Part shown: positions 22,122-29,172 of the stretch, in pieces
Layout: every line of letters starts with the position of its first letter
Numbering within the stretch: position 1 is the stretch's first letter
NCBI GenBank assembly: GCA_005888335.1
Contig: VAWY01000016.1
Span: 1 to 29,172 of the forward strand
Length of the DNA stretch: 29,172 nucleotides
From: Actinomycetota bacterium
GTDB lineage: Bacteria > Actinomycetota > Thermoleophilia > Solirubrobacterales > Solirubrobacteraceae
Reading direction: 5' to 3'
The notes under the pieces: model-generated
What the model saw: the letters and a program-made list of their open reading frames with translations, nothing else
Told to the model about the DNA's origin: nothing
Databases searched by the model: none
Program-made: the position numbers and the translations under genes

Positions 22122-23383
22122 ACCGACAGCCGCCCCACGATCTCATGCGCGTGGCGCGCGTAGGCCGACAGGTCGAAGACCGCGTCGAGGTCGATGCCGA
22201 GGTCGCGCTCGGCCAGCAGCTCGCGCAGCGGCGTGCCGCCGTCCCACGCGCGCTGCGCCTCCTCCTGCACGATCCGGTACGCGTCGTCGCGCGCCATCCC
22301 GCGCTCGACGAGGGCGAGCAGCACGCGCTGCGAGAACAGCGCGCCGTGCGTGAGCTCGAGGTTCGCCCGCATCCGATCGGCGTGCACGGTCATCCCGCGC
22401 GCCACCCGCGTGCCGAGCGAGAGCATGTAGTCGAGGAGCGTGGTCGCGTCGGGCAGCACCACGCGCTCGGCTCCCGAGTGCGAGATGTCGCGCTCGTGCC
22501 AGAGCGCGACGTTCTCGAGCCCGGTCTGCGCGTAGCCGCGCAGCACGCGGGCGAGGCCGCTGATCCGCTCGGTGGTGATCGGGTTGCGCTTGTGCGGCAT
22601 CGCGCTCGAGCCCTTCTGGCGGCCGGCGCGGAAGGGCTCCTCGACCTCGCGGACCTCGGTGCGCTGCAGGTGGCGGATCTCGGTGGCGAAGCGCTCGAGC
22701 CCGGCGCCGGCGAGGGCGAGCGCCTGCAGGAGCTCGGCGTGGCGGTCGCGCGGGACGACCTGGGTGGAGACGTCCTCGCGGTTCAGGCCGAGGCGCCGCA
22801 GCACGCGCTCCTCGAAGTCCGGGCCGAGCGAGGCGTAGGTCCCCACGGCCCCGCTGAGCGCGCCGGTCGCGGCCTGCGCGAACGCGCGCTCGAGGCGCTC
22901 GGCGTTGCGATAGGCCTCCATCGCGAAGCCGGCGAGCTTGACGCCGAAGGTCGTCGGCTCGGCGTGGACGCCGTGCGTGCGCCCGACGCAGACGGTGTCG
23001 ACGTGCTCGCGCGCGCGCTCGGCCAGCGCGTCCGCGTAGGCGCGCGCGGCCGGCACGATCACCTCGCCGGCGGCGCGCAGCTGGAGCGCCAGCGCGGTGT
23101 CGAGGACGTCGCTCGAGGTCAGGCCGAAGTGGATCCAGCGCCCGGCCGGGCCGGCGCTCGCGGCGAGCACGTCGACGAAGGCGGCGACGTCGTGGTCGGT
23201 GACCCGCTCGCGCTCCTGGACGGCGGCGACGGTGAACGTCGCCGCGCGGATCGCGTCGAGCTCGGCCGCCGTCGGCCCGTCGAGCTCCTCGGCGCAGGCG
23301 ACCTCGACGCGCCGCCACGCCTCCATGCGCGCCTCGTCCGTCCACAGCGCACCGAGCTCCGGACGCGTGTAGCGGGCGATCAT
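22046..23383 (-). CDS. purB: Adenylosuccinate lyase
   Basis: 445 aa. Splits SAICAR to AICAR and adenylosuccinate to AMP, each releasing fumarate. Motifs: [32 protein letters not shown] (His137, His140), the fumarase-superfamily signature [12 protein letters not shown] with catalytic Ser260, and [12 protein letters not shown]. The ATG overlaps the purE stop by 4 nt (ATGA). The last 25 or so codons are encoded antisense to the PIG-V-like gene; the C-terminal tail (about 20 residues, rich in Ser/Ala) extends past the usual end of the family. Confidence 0.96.
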   Translation of the reverse strand: MIARYTRPELGALWTDEARMEAWRRVEVACAEELDGPTAAELDAIRAATFTVAAVQERERVTDHDVAAFVDVLAASAGPAGRWIHFGLTSSDVLDTALALQLRAAGEVIVPAARAYADALAERAREHVDTVCVGRTHGVHAEPTTFGVKLAGFAMEAYRNAERLERAFAQAATGALSGAVGTYASLGPDFEERVLRRLGLNREDVSTQVVPRDRHAELLQALALAGAGLERFATEIRHLQRTEVREVEEPFRAGRQKGSSAMPHKRNPITTERISGLARVLRGYAQTGLENVALWHERDISHSGAERVVLPDATTLLDYMLSLGTRVARGMTVHADRMRANLELTHGALFSQRVLLALVERGMARDDAYRIVQEEAQRAWDGGTPLRELLAERDLGIDLDAVFDLSAYARHAHEIVGRLSVYATQRQVANSAESSARPAADTVSV

Positions 23384-23844
23384 GCGCCCAGGATGCGCGC
23401 CGCCAGGTGCCCCGCGTTGCGCGCGTTGTCCAGGCCGACGCAGGCGACCGGCACGCCCGGCGGCATCTGCGTGATCGAGAGGATCGCGTCGAGCCCGCCG
23501 GCGGCGCTGAGCCGGCTGGACAGCGGCACGCCGATGACGGGGAGGTCCGTGTGGGCGGCGGCCACGCCGGGCAGCGCGGCCGACAGGCCGGCGCCGGCGA
23601 TGATCACCCTCAGGCCGCGCATGCGCGCGTTCTTGCAGTAGTCGGCGACGGTGTCGGGCTCGCGGTGCGCGGACATGACGCGCGTCTCGTGGCGGATCCC
23701 CGCCTCGCGCAGCACCTTGGCCGCGCTCTCCATGGTGTCCATGTCGGACTTCGAGCCCATGATGATCCCGACGAGCGGGGCGTCGACTTCGAGGCCCTCG
23801 AGCTCGGTCTCGACGTCGGTGACGGTCTCCGGCGCTTCGCTCAT
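23380..23844 (-). CDS. purE: N5-CAIR mutase PurE
   Basis: 154 aa. It has a 22-residue acidic N-terminal extension, then the PurE fold with [11 protein letters not shown] (26-36), [10 protein letters not shown] (57-66) and [18 protein letters not shown], followed by QMPPGVPVA. It converts N5-CAIR to CAIR if partnered by PurK; no purK is in the window, and Arg-Glu-Pro replaces the common Arg-Thr-Pro, so class cannot be decided by eye. The ATG lacks a Shine-Dalgarno site. Upstream lies a 101-nt gap full of hairpins separating it from purD. Confidence 0.95.
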   Translation of the reverse strand: MSEAPETVTDVETELEGLEVDAPLVGIIMGSKSDMDTMESAAKVLREAGIRHETRVMSAHREPDTVADYCKNARMRGLRVIIAGAGLSAALPGVAAAHTDLPVIGVPLSSRLSAAGGLDAILSITQMPPGVPVACVGLDNARNAGHLAARILGA

Positions 23845-23945
23845 GGATCAACGCGGCGGGCGACCGCGAAGCGGTCGCGCCCGCCATCGGACGACCTCCT
23901 CCGCGCGCGAACGATTCGCGCAAGCGACCGCGAAACGGTCGCCGC
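23845..23945. repeat. Three consecutive palindromes between purD and purE
   Basis: Palindrome 1 (23855-23885) is a 13-bp stem with a 2-nt bulge around GACCGC-GAA-GCGGTC. Palindrome 2 (23905-23921) is GCGCGAA-CGA-TTCGCGC. Palindrome 3 (23924-23942) is GCGACCG-CGAAA-CGGTCGC, with the same stem core as palindrome 1. They fill most of the 101-nt gap. They could dampen or process the purD-purE transcript, or be REP-like extragenic palindromes. Confidence 0.6.
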
Positions 23946-25250
23946 TCACCGGACGCCCGCGGCGATGTCGCGGCGCAGCTGCTTGCCGGGGAAGTCGATC
24001 ACGTCGGCGCCAGCATACGCGGCGTCCCGGGCGGCCTCGGGATCGTCGCCCAGCGCGGTGACGTTCAGCACGCGCCCGCCGGCGGTCACGAGCCCGCCGC
24101 CGGGGCCGCTCGCGGTGCCCGCGTGCGTGACCTCGACGCCGTCCGGCACGTCTTCCAGGCCGCTGATCGGATCGCCCTTCGAGGACGACGCCGGGTAGCC
24201 GGCGCTGGCCAGCACCACGGTCACCGCGGTCCGCCCGTCCCACGCGAGGCCGGCGCCCGCCAGGCCGCCGGGGCGGGTGCAGCGCTGCATCAGGTCGAGC
24301 AGGTCCGAGCGCAGCCGCGGGAGCACCGCCTGCGTCTCGGGGTCGCCGAAGCGGACGTTGAACTCGAGCACGCGCGGCCCCTCGGCCGTGAGCATCAGGC
24401 CGGCGTAGAGCACGCCGTGGACGGGCGTCCCGCGCTCGCGCATGCGGTCGACGACCGGCTGGTGGACGGTCGCGAGGATCCGCTCGATCTCCTCGGGGCC
24501 GATCTCGGGGACCGGCGAGTAGGCGCCCATGCCGCCGGTGTTGGGGCCGCGGTCGCCCTCGCCGATGCGCTTGAAGTCGCGCGCCGGGGCGAGCGGCACG
24601 GCGCGCTCGCCGTCGCAGAGGGCGAGCAGCGAGAGCTCGGGCCCGCTGAGGTGCTCCTCGACGACGACGTCGGTGGTTCCGAAGACGCGGCGCTCGAGCA
24701 TGTCGGCCAGCGCGGCGCGCGCCTGCTGCTCGTCCTCGGCGATCACGACGCCCTTGCCCGCCGCCAGGCCGTCGGCCTTGATCACCGCCGGGTAGCGGTC
24801 GATCGCCGCCATCCCGTCGGCGGCCTCGCTGACCCGGGCCCAGGCCGCCGTCGGCACGCCGGCCTCCCGCATGATCTCCTTGGCGAAGGCCTTGGAGCCC
24901 TCCAGCCGCGCGGCGGCGGCGTTCGGGCCGAAGGCGGCGAGGCCCTCGCCGGCGAGCCGGTCGACGAGGCCGGCGACGAGCGGCGCCTCGGGGCCGACGA
25001 CGACCAGATCGGCGCGCTCGTCGCGGGCGGCGGCGACCAGGGCGTCGAGGTCGTCGGCGGCGGCGTCCAGGCAGCGCGCGTCGGCGGCGATGCCCGCATT
25101 GCCGGGCGCGCACAGGACCTCGGGCGCCTGCGGCGAGCGGGCCAGCGCGCGGACGATCGCGTGCTCGCGCCCGCCCGAGCCGACGACCAGGATTACCTTG
25201 CGCCGGCGTCCGGCCGGCGCCTCTGAGACTGTCGGGTTTCGTCCGGTCAC
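23946..25250 (-). CDS. purD: Phosphoribosylamine-glycine ligase
   Basis: 434 aa from the GTG at 25250; the conserved part begins [15 protein letters not shown] after a 17-residue extension, so a later non-standard start is possible. ATP-grasp enzyme joining glycine to phosphoribosylamine. Motifs: [64 protein letters not shown] and [12 protein letters not shown]. No ribosome-binding site is visible at the GTG. It follows the GYD gene by 28 nt on the same strand, with a small GAA/TTC hairpin between. Confidence 0.95.
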
Positions 25251-25261
25251 CCTTGACCGCG

Positions 25262-25276
25262 ACGGGCTTCGCCCGT
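25262..25276. repeat. ACGGGC-TTC-GCCCGT hairpin between the GYD gene and purD
   Basis: A perfect 6-bp stem with a three-base loop (GAA on the minus strand), lying in the 28-nt gap before the purD start. Same design as the palindromes at 12297 and 23855. Confidence 0.5.
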
Positions 25277-25278
25277 GC

Positions 25279-25560
25279 TCATAGAGAGGCGATGAAGTCG
25301 TCGACCGGGATGGCGACGAGCGTCTCGTAGCGCGCGGTCCCGCGCGAGCCAAGCTCGAGCGACACCCGCGCCATCGTGCCCTCGTCCGGCGCCTCGACGA
25401 CGTTGATGAAGTCGAACTGCCCGAGCGTCGCCCACTGCGCCTTGACGGTCGCGCCGAGCTGCTCGAGCTCGTGGTTGACCTCCTTGATGCGCTGCGGGTT
25501 GTTCTTGACCGTCTGCACGCCCTCAGGCGACAGCGTCGACAGCATGATGTACGTGGGCAT
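25279..25560 (-). CDS. GYD-domain protein
   Basis: 93 aa from the ATG at 25558-25560, with AAGG about 6 nt upstream (GAAAGGCTGAC). It opens [21 protein letters not shown] and continues [20 protein letters not shown] and [18 protein letters not shown], the ferredoxin-like pattern of GYD proteins (PF08734 type). Members are small oligomeric proteins of poorly defined function. Only 28 nt before purD, so it probably opens the purD operon. The start codon overlaps the start of the divergent secreted-protein gene (shared CATG). Confidence 0.85.
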   Translation of the reverse strand: MPTYIMLSTLSPEGVQTVKNNPQRIKEVNHELEQLGATVKAQWATLGQFDFINVVEAPDEGTMARVSLELGSRGTARYETLVAIPVDDFIASL

Positions 25561-26224
25561 GTCAGCCTTTCGTCGGGTGCCCCGCGTTCTACCCCATCTC
25601 GTGGTCGGGTGGGTGGCGCTCACGGTCCCCGCAGGGGCGGCCGCGGCGACTGTCCAGACCAACCTCGCCTGCTACCTGGAGGACCGCCAGGTCCAGCTGG
25701 CCGGCACCGGCTACACGCCGGGCGCCGCGTACACGGTGCTGCGTGACGGCCAGGCGATCGGCAGCGGCATGGTGGCGGCGGACGGCAGCGTCACGGGCTC
25801 GTTCACGAGCGGCGAGCTCGAGGCCGGCGTGGCCGAGCGCTCGTTCGACCTCGCCGTCACCGACGGCACCAACCAGGCGGCCACGCGCTTCCGGGTCAGC
25901 CGCTTCCGGGCCGAGTTCGAGCCCTCGCGGGGCGACCCCGCCACGCTGCGGGTGCGCTTCTCGGTCTTCGGCTTCGGGCGACCGGGGCTCCCCATCTACG
26001 TGCACTACCTGCGGCCCGGCGGCGCGCTCACGCAGACCGTGCGGCTGGGGATGACGCGCGGCGTGTGCGGGAGCATCACCCGGACGCGGATGCGCCGCCT
26101 GTTCCCCTTCCGGCCGACCGCCGGGCGCTGGCGGCTGCAGTTCGACACGCGTCGCACGTACCGGCGCAGCGCCGTCCCGCGGATCGTCCGCGCGGTGGAC
26201 GTCAGACGAGATCGCAAGCGATAA
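25559..26224 (+). CDS. Secreted beta-rich protein of unknown function
   Basis: 221 aa from the ATG at 25559. A signal peptide (about 1-29) with [16 protein letters not shown] is followed by an Ig-like or filament-like domain: [47 protein letters not shown]. From about residue 120 there is a basic second part with YVHYLRPGG and [16 protein letters not shown]. The fold guess (beta sandwich of an extracellular protein) is from alternating hydrophobic pattern; no enzyme motif is seen. A GTG at 25601 is an alternative start that would avoid the shared CATG but would shorten the signal peptide. It ends 17 nt before an L,D-transpeptidase gene, so both may act at the cell wall. Confidence 0.68.
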   Translation: MSAFRRVPRVLPHLVVGWVALTVPAGAAAATVQTNLACYLEDRQVQLAGTGYTPGAAYTVLRDGQAIGSGMVAADGSVTGSFTSGELEAGVAERSFDLAVTDGTNQAATRFRVSRFRAEFEPSRGDPATLRVRFSVFGFGRPGLPIYVHYLRPGGALTQTVRLGMTRGVCGSITRTRMRRLFPFRPTAGRWRLQFDTRRTYRRSAVPRIVRAVDVRRDRKR

Positions 26225-26241
26225 CGGGGTAGCACCGGACC

Positions 26242-27279
26242 ATGAGGGTCCGGTGGCGGATGACCGCGGCCTTCGCGGTGCTGGCCGCCATCGCCGGCGG
26301 CCTGCTGATCTTCGACGCGACGCGCGCCGACCGGATTGCCCGCGGCGTGCGCGTCGCCGGACTCGACGTCGGCGGCATGACGCGCGCGCAGGCGCGGCGC
26401 TCCGTGCAGGCGCGGCTCGCGGGCGTGGCAGAGCACCCGATCGTCGTCACCTGGCGCGACCAGCGCTTCACGCTCGCCCCGCGCGACTCGGGCGTCCGCC
26501 TCGACGCGGCGGCGACCGCCGACCGCGCCGTGGCGCGCTCGCGGCGCGGCGATCCCTTCGGCCGCGCGCTGCGCGAGCTCACGGGCGGCGAGGTGCGAGC
26601 GGACGTCGCGCCGGCCGTGCGCTTCTCGCGGGTCGCGGTCAGGCGCTTCGTGCGCGCGCTGGCGCGGCGCCTCGACCGCCGGGCGCGCGACGCGGACATC
26701 GACTTCGTCGCCTACCGCATCCGCAAGACCCGCGCGCGCAACGGCCGTCTCCTGCGCCGGCCCGAGCTCGAGCGGGCCATCGCCGCGCGGCTGCGCTCGC
26801 CGCGGCGCGACGAGCGGATCGCGGCGCCCGTCGTCATCAGCCGGCGGCCCGACCGGACGCTGAAGGACATCGCGCGGCGCTACCCGCGCGTCATCACGAT
26901 CAGCCGCCAGCGCAAGATCCTGCGCTTCTACCGGCACCTCAAGCTGGCCGAGACCTTCCGCATCGCGGTCGGCCAGATCGGCCACAAGACGCCCGCCGGG
27001 CGCTATGCGATCGAGACGATGGAGAAGAATCCGGCCTGGCACGTGCCCGACGAAGCGTGGGCGGGCGACCTCGCCGGGCGCGTCATCCCGCCCGGTGACC
27101 CGCAGAACCCGCTCAAGGCGCGCTGGATGGGCTTCCACGACGGTGCGGGCATGCACGGGACGAGCGACATCGGCTCGCTCGGCGCGGCCGCGTCGCACGG
27201 CTGCATTCGCATGTCGGTGCCCGACGTCGAGAAGCTCTACCGGCGGGTGCGGGTGGGCACGCCGGTGTTCATCGCCTAG
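26242..27279 (+). CDS. L,D-transpeptidase (YkuD domain)
   Basis: 345 aa. The N-terminus has an anchoring membrane segment (about 6-26), followed by a PG-binding-4 type domain (ARGVRVAGLDVGGMTRAQA, about 33-150) and, after an Arg-rich stretch, a YkuD catalytic domain (about 205-344). The active site is complete: His305 in GMHGTSD and the SHGCIRMS motif with Cys321 nucleophile. It cross-links peptidoglycan stem peptides at 3-3 positions or attaches proteins to them. The ATG follows GGGG at about 12 nt and is 17 nt after the upstream stop. The TAG at 27277-27279 lies inside the left arm of a 172-nt palindrome. Confidence 0.92.
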   Translation: MRVRWRMTAAFAVLAAIAGGLLIFDATRADRIARGVRVAGLDVGGMTRAQARRSVQARLAGVAEHPIVVTWRDQRFTLAPRDSGVRLDAAATADRAVARSRRGDPFGRALRELTGGEVRADVAPAVRFSRVAVRRFVRALARRLDRRARDADIDFVAYRIRKTRARNGRLLRRPELERAIAARLRSPRRDERIAAPVVISRRPDRTLKDIARRYPRVITISRQRKILRFYRHLKLAETFRIAVGQIGHKTPAGRYAIETMEKNPAWHVPDEAWAGDLAGRVIPPGDPQNPLKARWMGFHDGAGMHGTSDIGSLGAAASHGCIRMSVPDVEKLYRRVRVGTPVFIA

Positions 27280-27446
27280 ATGGCTGATTCCGCGGCCGTC
27301 GTGCCCGGCTGGCCGTGGATCGCGGATGCCTGACGCCGACCGCCGGACCGGAACAGTGCTGGTGGCACGGGCCGGTCCGGCGGGTGGCGTCAGGCGCCGC
27401 GAGGCGCGGTCAGCCGGTGCGAGGGTCGTGGAATCAGTCATCTAGG
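27275..27446. repeat. 172-nt imperfect palindrome filling the convergent intergenic region
   Basis: Outer arms CCTAGATGGCTGATTCC (27275-27291) and GGAATCAGTCATCTAGG (27430-27446) match at 16 of 17 positions. Inner arms 27328-27351 and 27372-27395 match at 22 of 24; the stretch between (27292-27327 and 27396-27429) aligns at about 24 of 36. A small GTGC/GCAC hairpin forms the tip. Both flanking stop codons (27277-27279, 27442-27444) are in the arms. It could be a two-way terminator, a palindromic mobile element (MITE-like, CTAG at both edges) or a structured RNA. Confidence 0.75.
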
Positions 27447-28737
27447 GCCCGACGCTTCCGACGGTGCCCCGCCCGGCCCAGGTCGGCACGCCCGGTGTCG
27501 CGGCGACCGCGGTGTACCAGGGGTCGTCGCCGGCCGCGGGGAGCACGATCTCGTAGCTGCCGTCGGCGGCGGTCACGCCGTGGAGGCCCGTCGCGTCGAA
27601 GCGCTCGGGGTGGCTGCCGGTGCGGTGGTAGAGCTCGACGTCGACCCCGGCCAGCGGCTCGACGCGGACCTCGGCGCTCTGCGTGACGACGTGGCGCGTG
27701 AGCCGCCCGGTGAAGGTCAGCGGCTGTCCGCGGCGCGGCTGGGCGGGTGCGTAGCCGACGCTCAGTTGCGGCGTGATAGTGCGCTGCGCGCCGCCGAACG
27801 GGATGACCGGCGAGAGGATCAGCCGGCAGGGCACAAGCGCCAGACCGTCGCACGCTGACTCCTCACCGCCCTGCTGCTCGACGTACAGCGACTCCTTCGG
27901 CGTGGGCTTGGCGAACGCGCCGTTGAGCGCGCGGAAGGCTCGGGCCTCGTCCGGCCGACCACCGCCGACCGGCACACGGACGAACGTGTTGGCCTTGTTG
28001 AAGCCGTGCACGCGCACCGTGTAGGCGAAACGGTCGTCCTGGGCCACCTGGCCGAAGTAGTTGGGCTCCTCGCCGAACCGTTGGCGCAGCAGCACCGCGG
28101 ACCCGCGCCGGCGGCTCGAGTACGCGCGGATCTCGCTGACCTTGGGACCGGCCAGGTGGACGTCGGCGCCACTGATGTCGACGGAGCTCGTGAGGATGCG
28201 CGTCCCGCGGATCGACGTGTATCCGGCCGGGATCTGCACGCACCGGGACCGCAGCAGCATGCGGCTCGGAGCCGAGCTGCCCAGCGTCTTCACATATGGG
28301 ACGTCGCAGCGGCGGATGCGCCGCGTGAACACGACCGTCGAGCGCCAGATCGCCGGCGTCGCCTCGCTGTAGTGGGGCGACGAGACCGTCGGCAGCGACT
28401 CGGTGCTCCCCTCGGCGACGTGCAGCAGGCGCAGGTCGCAGCCGTCCGAGCCGCACCGGCGGTAGATCGCCACGACGTCGCCGTCCGGCCCCGGGCCGAG
28501 CGAGAGGTCGAACGGCTTGGTCGAGGCGGGCACCGGCGCCGCGCTGAGGGTGTCGTCGGGCGCGCGGAGCATCAGCGTGTAGCGCTGCGAGCCCTCGTCG
28601 AAGCGCGACCACGCCTTCCAGCCGCCGTAGCCGGCGACCGGCGCCTCGCGGCCGAGCTCGGCGATCGCCTCGTCGGCGAGCGCGGGGGTGGCGGCCAGGA
28701 GGGCGATCGCGATCGAGAGCAGGAGGGAGCGGGTCAT
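27442..28737 (-). CDS. Secreted protein of unknown function
   Basis: 431 aa from the ATG at 28735-28737. Signal peptide (1-20, LLLSIAIALLAATPALA). The mature part has repeated short beta-strand patterns (SRFDEGSQRYTLMLRAPDD, LSLGPGPDGDVVAIYRRC, PAIWRSTVVFTRRIRRC), which suggests a beta-propeller-like first half. An Ig-like carboxypeptidase-regulatory-type end follows (GQPLTFTGRLTRH, VDVELYHR and VTAADGSYEIVLPAAGDD). Six or more cysteines occur in C..DGCDL and CDVPY type contexts and may form disulfides. No catalytic motif is recognised. Its start overlaps the stop of the upstream DUF559 gene (ATGA), so the two are co-translated; the longer open frame is an out-of-frame reading of that gene. 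Confidence 0.75.
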   Translation of the reverse strand: MTRSLLLSIAIALLAATPALADEAIAELGREAPVAGYGGWKAWSRFDEGSQRYTLMLRAPDDTLSAAPVPASTKPFDLSLGPGPDGDVVAIYRRCGSDGCDLRLLHVAEGSTESLPTVSSPHYSEATPAIWRSTVVFTRRIRRCDVPYVKTLGSSAPSRMLLRSRCVQIPAGYTSIRGTRILTSSVDISGADVHLAGPKVSEIRAYSSRRRGSAVLLRQRFGEEPNYFGQVAQDDRFAYTVRVHGFNKANTFVRVPVGGGRPDEARAFRALNGAFAKPTPKESLYVEQQGGEESACDGLALVPCRLILSPVIPFGGAQRTITPQLSVGYAPAQPRRGQPLTFTGRLTRHVVTQSAEVRVEPLAGVDVELYHRTGSHPERFDATGLHGVTAADGSYEIVLPAAGDDPWYTAVAATPGVPTWAGRGTVGSVGP

Positions 28738-29172
28738 CGGGACTGGAACGCGGTGGCTTGCCGGAGGTCGCGCTCGAGCCGTTGCGCGTCGCGCTGCAGC
28801 TGGCGGTAGGTGACGCGGATGCTGCGCCACCCGTTGAGCGTGAGCACGCGGTCGCGGACGCGGTCGGACTCGAAGCGGGTGCGCGTGGCGTGGGCGCTGT
28901 AGCTGTCGAGTTCGACGATCAGCCGGTGCTCGGGCCAGACGCAGTCGCACTCGTAGCCCTCGATGAGGACGTTGCGGTGCGGGCGGGGCAGACCGTGGGC
29001 ATCGAGGAAGGCGAGGAAGTCGCGTTCCAGGTCGCTCTTGGTGCGGCCGGTCGTGAGACGCGCGTCGTCGAGGATGCGGTTGATCGTGGCGGTCCCTCGG
29101 CGGCGGGGGTAGTGCGCGACGAGGGCATCGAGAGAGATCAGGTCGGTGCGGTGCTGGTACTCGGCCTCGTGG
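28734..29172 (-). CDS. DUF559-type endonuclease-like protein, C-terminal part (5' end outside window)
   Basis: About 145 visible residues ending QATAFQSR. Visible N-terminal portion HEAEYQHRTDLISLDALVA is the end of a DNA-binding-like or AbiEi-like region seen in many actinobacterial members. The rest is the PD-(D/E)XK-like DUF559 fold: GRTKSDLERDFLAFLDAHG, LPRPHRNVLIEGYECDCVW, then HRLIVELDSYSAHATRTRFESDR (Asp/Glu and Asp of the active site) and NGWRSIRVTYRQL. Such proteins resemble very-short-patch-repair nucleases, but their role is not established. The stop codon overlaps the start of the following secreted-protein gene by 4 nt. Confidence 0.8.
   Translation of the reverse strand, partial: HEAEYQHRTDLISLDALVAHYPRRRGTATINRILDDARLTTGRTKSDLERDFLAFLDAHGLPRPHRNVLIEGYECDCVWPEHRLIVELDSYSAHATRTRFESDRVRDRVLTLNGWRSIRVTYRQLQRDAQRLERDLRQATAFQSR

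Noticed and set aside
1..29172. tRNA, rRNA, CRISPR array, insertion sequence or prophage genes
   Set aside because: No cloverleaf-like, rRNA, regularly spaced direct-repeat, transposase or phage pattern was seen on either strand.

Overview
The window is GC-rich chromosomal DNA from an actinobacterium, most likely Thermoleophilia (Solirubrobacter/Conexibacter-like). I infer this from base composition, from two secreted FecR-like proteins with the GHGRFRTRGR..AAATV.GT signature that I associate with that group, from an F420-type (Ddn) nitroreductase, and from starts that often lack a Shine-Dalgarno site. The placement is a judgement by eye, not a search result.

Left region (1-5000): the end of an HNH protein on the plus strand, then four minus-strand genes. 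These are two tandem FecR-like secreted proteins (translationally coupled), a cNMP-binding/HD-GYP phosphodiesterase, and a CHASE2-class III nucleotide cyclase. Together they look like an envelope-sensing cluster linking a cyclic mononucleotide to c-di-GMP turnover.

Region 5075-9586 (plus strand): two polytopic GT-C type glycosyltransferases and a UDP-galactopyranose-mutase/amine-oxidase-like flavoprotein, probably for an envelope glycan. The junction at 7950-8074 has atypical codons, three consecutive palindromes and a T-rich tract.

Region 9661-25560 is a nearly complete de novo purine locus on the minus strand. In transcription order it reads GYD protein, purD, purE, purB, (plus-strand PIG-V-like gene in between), ddn-like, purC, purS, purQ, purL, (44-aa plus-strand membrane protein), purF, cupredoxin lipoprotein, recQ, purN, (plus-strand acidic protein), purH. 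Many junctions are 4-nt start/stop overlaps. purM and purK are not in the window; a cupredoxin gene and recQ lie between purF and purN. Several genes (purC, purF, recQ, ddn) begin 6-7 nt after a TANNNT box, as expected for leaderless transcripts.

Right region (25559-29172): a secreted beta-rich protein whose start codon overlaps that of the GYD gene, an L,D-transpeptidase, a secreted protein of unknown function and a DUF559-type nuclease-like protein cut by the window edge. The intergenic region 27275-27446 is one 172-nt imperfect palindrome containing both flanking stop codons; many of its mismatches are G-U pairs in plus-strand RNA. Other non-coding structure includes a shared inverted-repeat motif at 1988-2151 and 14207-14385, GAA-triloop palindromes around purD/purE and in purN, and a 20-nt operator-like palindrome at 16267-16286.
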